A stretch of DNA of 8,802 nucleotides from Candidatus Omnitrophota bacterium. Lineage in GTDB: Bacteria; Omnitrophota; Gorgyraeia; B26-G9. This document shows positions 6,370 to 8,802 of the stretch, piece by piece. The stretch is taken from positions 1-8,802 of the forward strand of contig JAQULA010000060.1 of the NCBI GenBank assembly GCA_028718845.1, given 5' to 3'. Position 1 is the stretch's first letter. Each line of letters starts with the position of its first letter. A program made the translations under genes and the position numbers. The notes under the pieces were generated by a model. That model saw nothing but the letters and a program-made list of their open reading frames with translations. It searched no databases and was not told where the DNA came from.

Positions 6370-6378
6370 ATTATAACA
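6370..6378 (-). promoter_or_regulatory. candidate extended -10 promoter (TGTTATAAT) upstream of the sigma operon
   Basis: On the minus strand TGT-TATAAT is a perfect extended -10 element (6378-6370). No good -35 lies at 17-18 bases, but extended -10 promoters can work without one. Transcription would start near 6363, giving a leader of about 130 bases containing the 6314-6351 hairpin. This could provide housekeeping expression of the sigma operon or a short RNA. Confidence 0.4.
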
Positions 6379-6442
6379 TGGGCCCCCGCAAAACGGAAAA
6401 ATTAACGGGTAGCACGGCAGGGTTTTGGCAGAAACAACGGGC

Positions 6443-6459
6443 ATAGCCTATCCGGCTAT
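6443..6459 (-). terminator. weak hairpin at the nuclease stop codon
   Basis: On the minus strand ATAGCC (6459-6454) pairs perfectly with GGCTAT (6448-6443) across a five-base loop, overlapping the TAG stop of the nuclease gene. The following sequence has only short T stretches (GTTGTTTC), so termination would be weak. Confidence 0.3.
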
Positions 6460-7088
6460 TTCCACAATCCGCGCTTATGTTCGCGTGCTTCGCGATGCAA
6501 AGCGCGAAGGATATCGGCATACATTAAATTGGGCGGGATGGCCATGGGATGGCCATAGCCGGACTTAATAATGGTCGCGTTGCAAAAAAGCGCTGTTTTC
6601 GTCCCATCATAAATAAAATAATAACCGTCCGCCATAACGGCATCAACTGCCGGCGGTTGATCGATGAACACATACGCCAGCAAACGGTCATACTTGTCCT
6701 TTTTATCAACGTCAAAGGTCAGGCGTACGCGTTTTCCTTCCAGCAATTGTTTCGTGAACACCGCAGCCTGTTTTCCCAAAACGCGAATAGCCTCGACATC
6801 CGTCCCCCGGCTACGGGCTTTTTCCTCCGATTCCCTCGACTGATATATCTCCGGGGTATCGATACCCAAAAGCCTGACCCGCTCTCCATTTTCAAGCTGT
6901 ACCGTATCTCCGTCGATAACCCGGCTCACCAGGATATCGTCGTAACTATAGGACCGGCCGAACGGGAAGTTAAATTCCAACCCGACGGAACCACGGCCAC
7001 GATTATCCGCGCTTACCCGGTTGTTTCCGGCAAACAGCGGATTCACGCCCAGGACAATGATCATAATCGTTATAAAAAATACCGGCAT
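6456..7088 (-). CDS. secreted staphylococcal-nuclease-like (thermonuclease) protein
   Basis: The protein has 210 residues. A signal peptide (1-20, ending LFA) points to export. The nuclease core starts near 52. By alignment with staphylococcal nuclease the calcium and catalytic positions are present: VIDGDT (57-62; Asp61 for Asp21), VRLLGIDTPE (71-80; Arg72, Asp77 and Glu80 for Arg35, Asp40 and Glu43) and KYDRLLAYVF (132-141; Arg135 for Arg87). The end matches the family: NLMYADILRALHREAREHKRGLW. Residues about 144-167 look inserted between the LAYVF strand and the FCNATIIKSGYG helix, where most relatives go straight on. Expected activity is calcium-dependent DNA/RNA cleavage outside the cytoplasm. 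The ATG at 7088 has GAGG 7 bases upstream. A hairpin with a T-run ends just before that site, so expression may depend on readthrough or on an unseen promoter. Confidence 0.9.
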   Translation of the reverse strand: MPVFFITIMIIVLGVNPLFAGNNRVSADNRGRGSVGLEFNFPFGRSYSYDDILVSRVIDGDTVQLENGERVRLLGIDTPEIYQSRESEEKARSRGTDVEAIRVLGKQAAVFTKQLLEGKRVRLTFDVDKKDKYDRLLAYVFIDQPPAVDAVMADGYYFIYDGTKTALFCNATIIKSGYGHPMAIPPNLMYADILRALHREAREHKRGLWK

Positions 7089-7101
7089 CCTCTGACCTCA
7101 T

Positions 7102-7133
7102 AAAAAAAGCAACCCTGTTTCTGTTTTAGGGTT
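7102..7133 (-). terminator. hairpin plus T-run after the small gene and against the nuclease ribosome-binding site
   Basis: On the minus strand AACCCT (7133-7128) pairs with AGGGTT (7116-7111) over an A-rich 11-base loop, followed after two bases by seven T (7108-7102). The nuclease GAGG ribosome-binding site begins only two bases later. It can act as a terminator for the small gene at 7200-7397 or as an attenuator for the nuclease gene. Confidence 0.65.
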
Positions 7134-7158
7134 ACTCTGTAGTTACACCCGGATAAAT

Positions 7159-7187
7159 GCCGCTCTAGGGGCTAAAGCCCGCTCCCG
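7159..7187. repeat. short palindromic element GGGCTTTAGCCC flanked by CCGCTC direct repeats
   Basis: On the minus strand GGGC-TTTA-GCCC forms a small GC-rich hairpin, and the hexamer CCGCTC occurs on both sides on the plus strand. GGGCTTTAGCCC-type palindromes occur as dispersed repeats in many genomes, but only one copy is visible here, so assignment to a repeat family is not possible. Confidence 0.3.
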
Positions 7188-7199
7188 GAATCGCCCCGA

Positions 7200-7397
7200 T
7201 TACGGTTGATGACGCTCGGCCCGGAGCGTTTTTTGCGCATCATAATATTCCTGCCAAATGGAATAATATTTTGCGTTAACCCATTTCCCGCGGATAAAAG
7301 CTTCGACAACGGTATCGGTTTTCGTATCGATCAATATCGGATATTCCTCAAGACCGGCATAAATTACGGTTTCTTTATAGCGATTATAATCGATCAC
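7200..7397 (-). CDS. small protein of unknown function
   Basis: I do not recognise this 65-residue protein. It is soluble-looking, rich in Tyr, Lys and Glu, with no signal peptide, membrane helix or Cys. The first half (VIYAGLEEYPILIDTKTD, then VVEAFIRGKWV) looks like short beta strands, and the second half (AKYYSIWQEYYDAQKTLRAE) looks like an amphipathic helix. The start is GTG with GAGGG 4 bases upstream. A hairpin with a T-run follows about 65 bases after the stop, and a candidate promoter lies at 7478-7506, so it looks like an independent transcription unit. Coding status is likely but not certain. Confidence 0.6.
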   Translation of the reverse strand: MIDYNRYKETVIYAGLEEYPILIDTKTDTVVEAFIRGKWVNAKYYSIWQEYYDAQKTLRAERHQP

Positions 7398-7477
7398 AAT
7401 ACCCTCACACTCCCTCTATTGCGGCAAACCTTTGAATCTTTATTTATTAATTCACCCATTGTTTTTTAATAGCACAA

Positions 7478-7510
7478 ATCATGCCATTATTGACATAAAA
7501 ATGCAATTAT
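7478..7510 (-). promoter_or_regulatory. candidate promoter of the small gene overlapped by two direct repeats
   Basis: On the minus strand TTGCAT (7506-7501) and CATGAT (7483-7478) are spaced by 17 bases, a modest sigma-70 match. Near-identical 10-base direct repeats, on the plus strand ATGCCATTAT (7481-7490) and ATGCAATTAT (7501-7510), overlap the -10 and -35 at a 20-base period, about two helical turns. That is typical operator geometry. The leader to the GTG at 7397 would be about 70 bases. Confidence 0.35.
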
Positions 7511-7581
7511 CATAACTCTCTCGCATAAAAATTATTAAACGATAATTCAAAAGATTTTTAATGTCGATAATATTGGGGGGA

Positions 7582-7599
7582 TGTATAAGATTTTATACA
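7582..7599. repeat. perfect palindrome TGTATAA-gatt-TTATACA
   Basis: Two perfect 7-base arms flank a 4-base centre in the AT-rich region between the HEAT-repeat gene and the small gene. The size and AT-rich symmetry fit a binding site for a dimeric regulator. A hairpin RNA role is less likely because the stem is weak. Confidence 0.45.
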
Positions 7600-7632
7600 A
7601 AACGTTGCGGTTGCACTCCCGGACCAGCCGCT

Positions 7633-7710
7633 AAAAAAAAACCTCCCGCTCTTTCTCCTGAGGCATTAGTTCGCGATAAGTTCAACGACGGAAAGCGACC
7701 AATGCCTCAG
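7633..7710 (-). terminator. 3'-end structure of the HEAT-repeat gene with a nine-T run
   Basis: On the minus strand CTGAGGCATT (7710-7701) pairs perfectly with AATGCCTCAG (7667-7658), enclosing the stop codon, with an inner TCGC/GCGA stem. About 16 bases further on is a run of nine T (7641-7633), preceded by a small CCTC/GAGG hairpin whose CCTC arm is shared with the large stem. Transcription probably ends at the T-run, though the hairpin adjoining it is weak. Confidence 0.5.
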
Positions 7711-8485
7711 ACCGGACATACCAGTTCACATCATTGCACGCCCCCATGAGCAGAGCATACACCTCCGGAGAGTTATTGCGTCCTCTGAGCCCCTGAATAG
7801 CCGCACCTTTGATTTCCGGGTCCGGTTCGGAACGCGCCAGCTGCAATAAAGCGGAGGTTGAGTCCGGCGTGGCAATATTACCCAAAGCCATGACCGCTTT
7901 CAATCTTACCGTCGAATCGTCCTCATTCAGCAGTGAAATCAGGGGTTTTACCGCCGATTTTTCCCGGCGCTCGCCGAGTACCAGGGCGGCATTGCCGCGC
8001 ACCATTGCTCTTCGGTCTCGCAACGCCGCAATCAGCGCCGGAACCGCGCCTTCCCCCATTTCCGCCAAAGGCTTAATCGCTTCCATTCCGATCGGCGCAA
8101 GTCCAAAAACCGAAAATCGCTGATGCGACGCCGCGCTATCCCCTAAAACCTCGATAAGCGCGGAAATCGGCACCGCAGTACCGACTAGCCGGGAAACCCG
8201 CAGAATATGCTCCGGCATCGGCAGCTCACGCATTGCCATTCGCGCCGCCTCCGGATGCCCGGGTGAATACAAAGCCGTCATTTCAAAGGACGGCAACCCG
8301 ACAATATGCAACGCGATCAATCTCGCCCCGATTACCACAACACTGAGGACTACGGCAAAAACCACCATCGCTTCAGTCACGGTATGATGCTCACTGATAT
8401 AATGCATAAATTGAACCCATTTTGATACTTTGAAAAATTTAACGTGTGCCATAACATCCTCCTTAACTATGGTCTGCAAGCGCAT
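7682..8485 (-). CDS. membrane-anchored HEAT-repeat protein
   Basis: From the ATG at 8485 the protein has 267 residues. The N-terminus is basic and probably cytoplasmic; one membrane helix lies at about 37-60, followed by a linker and then about four HEAT/PBS-lyase-like repeats to the end (about 133-267). Repeat signatures include AVPALIAALRDRRAMVRGNAA (near 147-167), AVKPLISLLNEDDSTVRLKAV (178-198), a TPDSTSALLQLARSEPDPEIKGAA block and a last repeat ending NWYVRSEALVAFRR. Such domains act as binding scaffolds; no partner is evident. Two in-frame starts each have a strong Shine-Dalgarno sequence: 8485 (AAGGAGG, 4-5 bases) and 8452 (AAGGAGG, 5 bases), which would give 267 and 256 residues. It lies about 100 bases after a sensor-kinase gene and may belong with it. 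The biochemical function is unknown. Confidence 0.8.
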   Translation of the reverse strand: MRLQTIVKEDVMAHVKFFKVSKWVQFMHYISEHHTVTEAMVVFAVVLSVVVIGARLIALHIVGLPSFEMTALYSPGHPEAARMAMRELPMPEHILRVSRLVGTAVPISALIEVLGDSAASHQRFSVFGLAPIGMEAIKPLAEMGEGAVPALIAALRDRRAMVRGNAALVLGERREKSAVKPLISLLNEDDSTVRLKAVMALGNIATPDSTSALLQLARSEPDPEIKGAAIQGLRGRNNSPEVYALLMGACNDVNWYVRSEALVAFRR

Positions 8486-8538
8486 CACACCTCCTTTCCT
8501 CTTTCCTTCCTAATACAAGTAAACCATAACCGGGGTTA

Positions 8539-8548
8539 AATCATGATT
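8539..8548. repeat. 10-base palindrome AATCATGATT
   Basis: A perfect 10-base palindrome in the gap between the kinase and the HEAT-repeat gene. It lies just beside TAACC-gg-GGTTA (8527-8538), a second small inverted repeat. Either could be an operator for the HEAT-repeat gene, but I see no convincing -35/-10 pair in this gap. Confidence 0.25.
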
Positions 8549-8583
8549 AGAACAAAATTAATTTTTTTTAATGGAAAAGACGG

Positions 8584-8802
8584 TTACAACAACGGAAGGG
8601 TTATTATGAATGTCGACCCTTGGCCGACGATGCTTTTTACTTCGATTGAACCCTGATGGCGGACAACAATCGACTGCGCGATCTTCAGCCCCAGGCCATT
8701 CCCCGGATCATTGCCCTGGCCGCTTAAGTCCTTGTGAAAAAACTCCTTGAATATTTTCGGCAGATCTTCGGCGGAAATCCCCACCCCGGTATCGGTAATA
8801 GC
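8584..8802 (-). CDS. sensor histidine kinase, C-terminal ATPase end (partial)
   Basis: Only the last 72 residues are in the window. They hold the end of a HATPase_c domain in canonical order: G1 box ITDTGVGIS, F box LPKIFKEFF, G2 box GNGLGLKIAQSIVVRHQG and the final strands GQGSTFIITLPLL. These bind ATP in two-component histidine kinases. The frame is open to the upper edge of the window, so the dimerisation/phosphoacceptor and sensor parts lie upstream in the neighbouring sequence. The protein ends directly after the ATPase domain, so this is not a hybrid kinase with a C-terminal receiver. The response regulator is not in the window. The next gene is the HEAT-repeat protein. Confidence 0.93.
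   Translation of the reverse strand, partial: AITDTGVGISAEDLPKIFKEFFHKDLSGQGNDPGNGLGLKIAQSIVVRHQGSIEVKSIVGQGSTFIITLPLL

Noticed and set aside
6549..7103. Plus-strand open frame of 184 codons opposite the nuclease gene
   Set aside because: The opposite frame has all nuclease catalytic motifs and a signal peptide; the plus-strand product has no recognisable features.
7490..7518. Perfect plus-strand TTGACA, a possible -35
   Set aside because: At 17 bases the downstream hexamer is TAACTC, a poor -10, and no convincing plus-strand gene follows.
7561..7749. Possible small plus-strand gene in the AT-rich gap
   Set aside because: It runs into the HEAT-repeat coding region on the other strand, has no ribosome-binding site that I can see, and its composition looks random.
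8554..8569. AAAATTAATTTTTTTT as a plus-strand terminator
   Set aside because: The palindrome has no GC pairs, and no plus-strand gene precedes it.
1..8802. tRNA, rRNA, CRISPR array, insertion sequence or phage gene
   Set aside because: I looked for tRNA-like cloverleaf ends, regularly spaced repeats and transposase or integrase motifs and found none.

Overview
Every gene I can support lies on the minus strand, so the window reads from high to low coordinates. Diderm (Gram-negative type) architecture is implied by a TolC-type outer-membrane factor, a periplasmic adaptor and signal-peptide-bearing LTXXQ proteins. Base composition looks moderate, near half GC by eye. I cannot name the phylum; an uncultured diderm lineage is a guess.

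Layout in transcription order. (1) 8802-8584: C-terminal ATPase end of a sensor histidine kinase, cut by the window edge. (2) 8485-7682: membrane-anchored HEAT-repeat protein with two in-frame, well-spaced ribosome-binding sites. (3) 7397-7200: small protein of unknown function, followed by a hairpin plus T-run that abuts the next gene's ribosome-binding site. (4) 7088-6456: secreted staphylococcal-nuclease-like protein with all catalytic residues. (5) 6230-4228: four-gene stress operon of ECF sigma factor, zinc-finger anti-sigma factor and two LTXXQ (Spy/CpxP/ZraP-like) periplasmic proteins. It is preceded by an ECF-type promoter candidate and closed by a strong terminator at 4151-4205. (6) 3944 to position 1: three-gene operon of HlyD-like membrane fusion protein, BcsA-like family 2 glycosyltransferase with PilZ domain, and TolC/NodT-like outer-membrane factor (cut at position 1).

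The most interesting unit is the last. It has the parts of a tripartite export machine (inner-membrane synthase, periplasmic adaptor, outer-membrane channel), but the inner-membrane partner is a processive polysaccharide synthase with an apparently intact c-di-GMP-binding PilZ domain, not an ABC or RND pump. No BcsB, BcsC, BcsD or BcsZ gene is visible, although genes beyond position 1 cannot be seen. A comparable HlyD/TolC arrangement has been proposed for cellulose export in a thermophilic cyanobacterium. The acceptor-site motif here differs from BcsA, so the polymer may not be cellulose.

The ECF operon just upstream probably senses envelope or metal stress. The two operons are separated by the terminator and about 200 bases carrying a separate candidate promoter, so co-regulation is possible but not shown.
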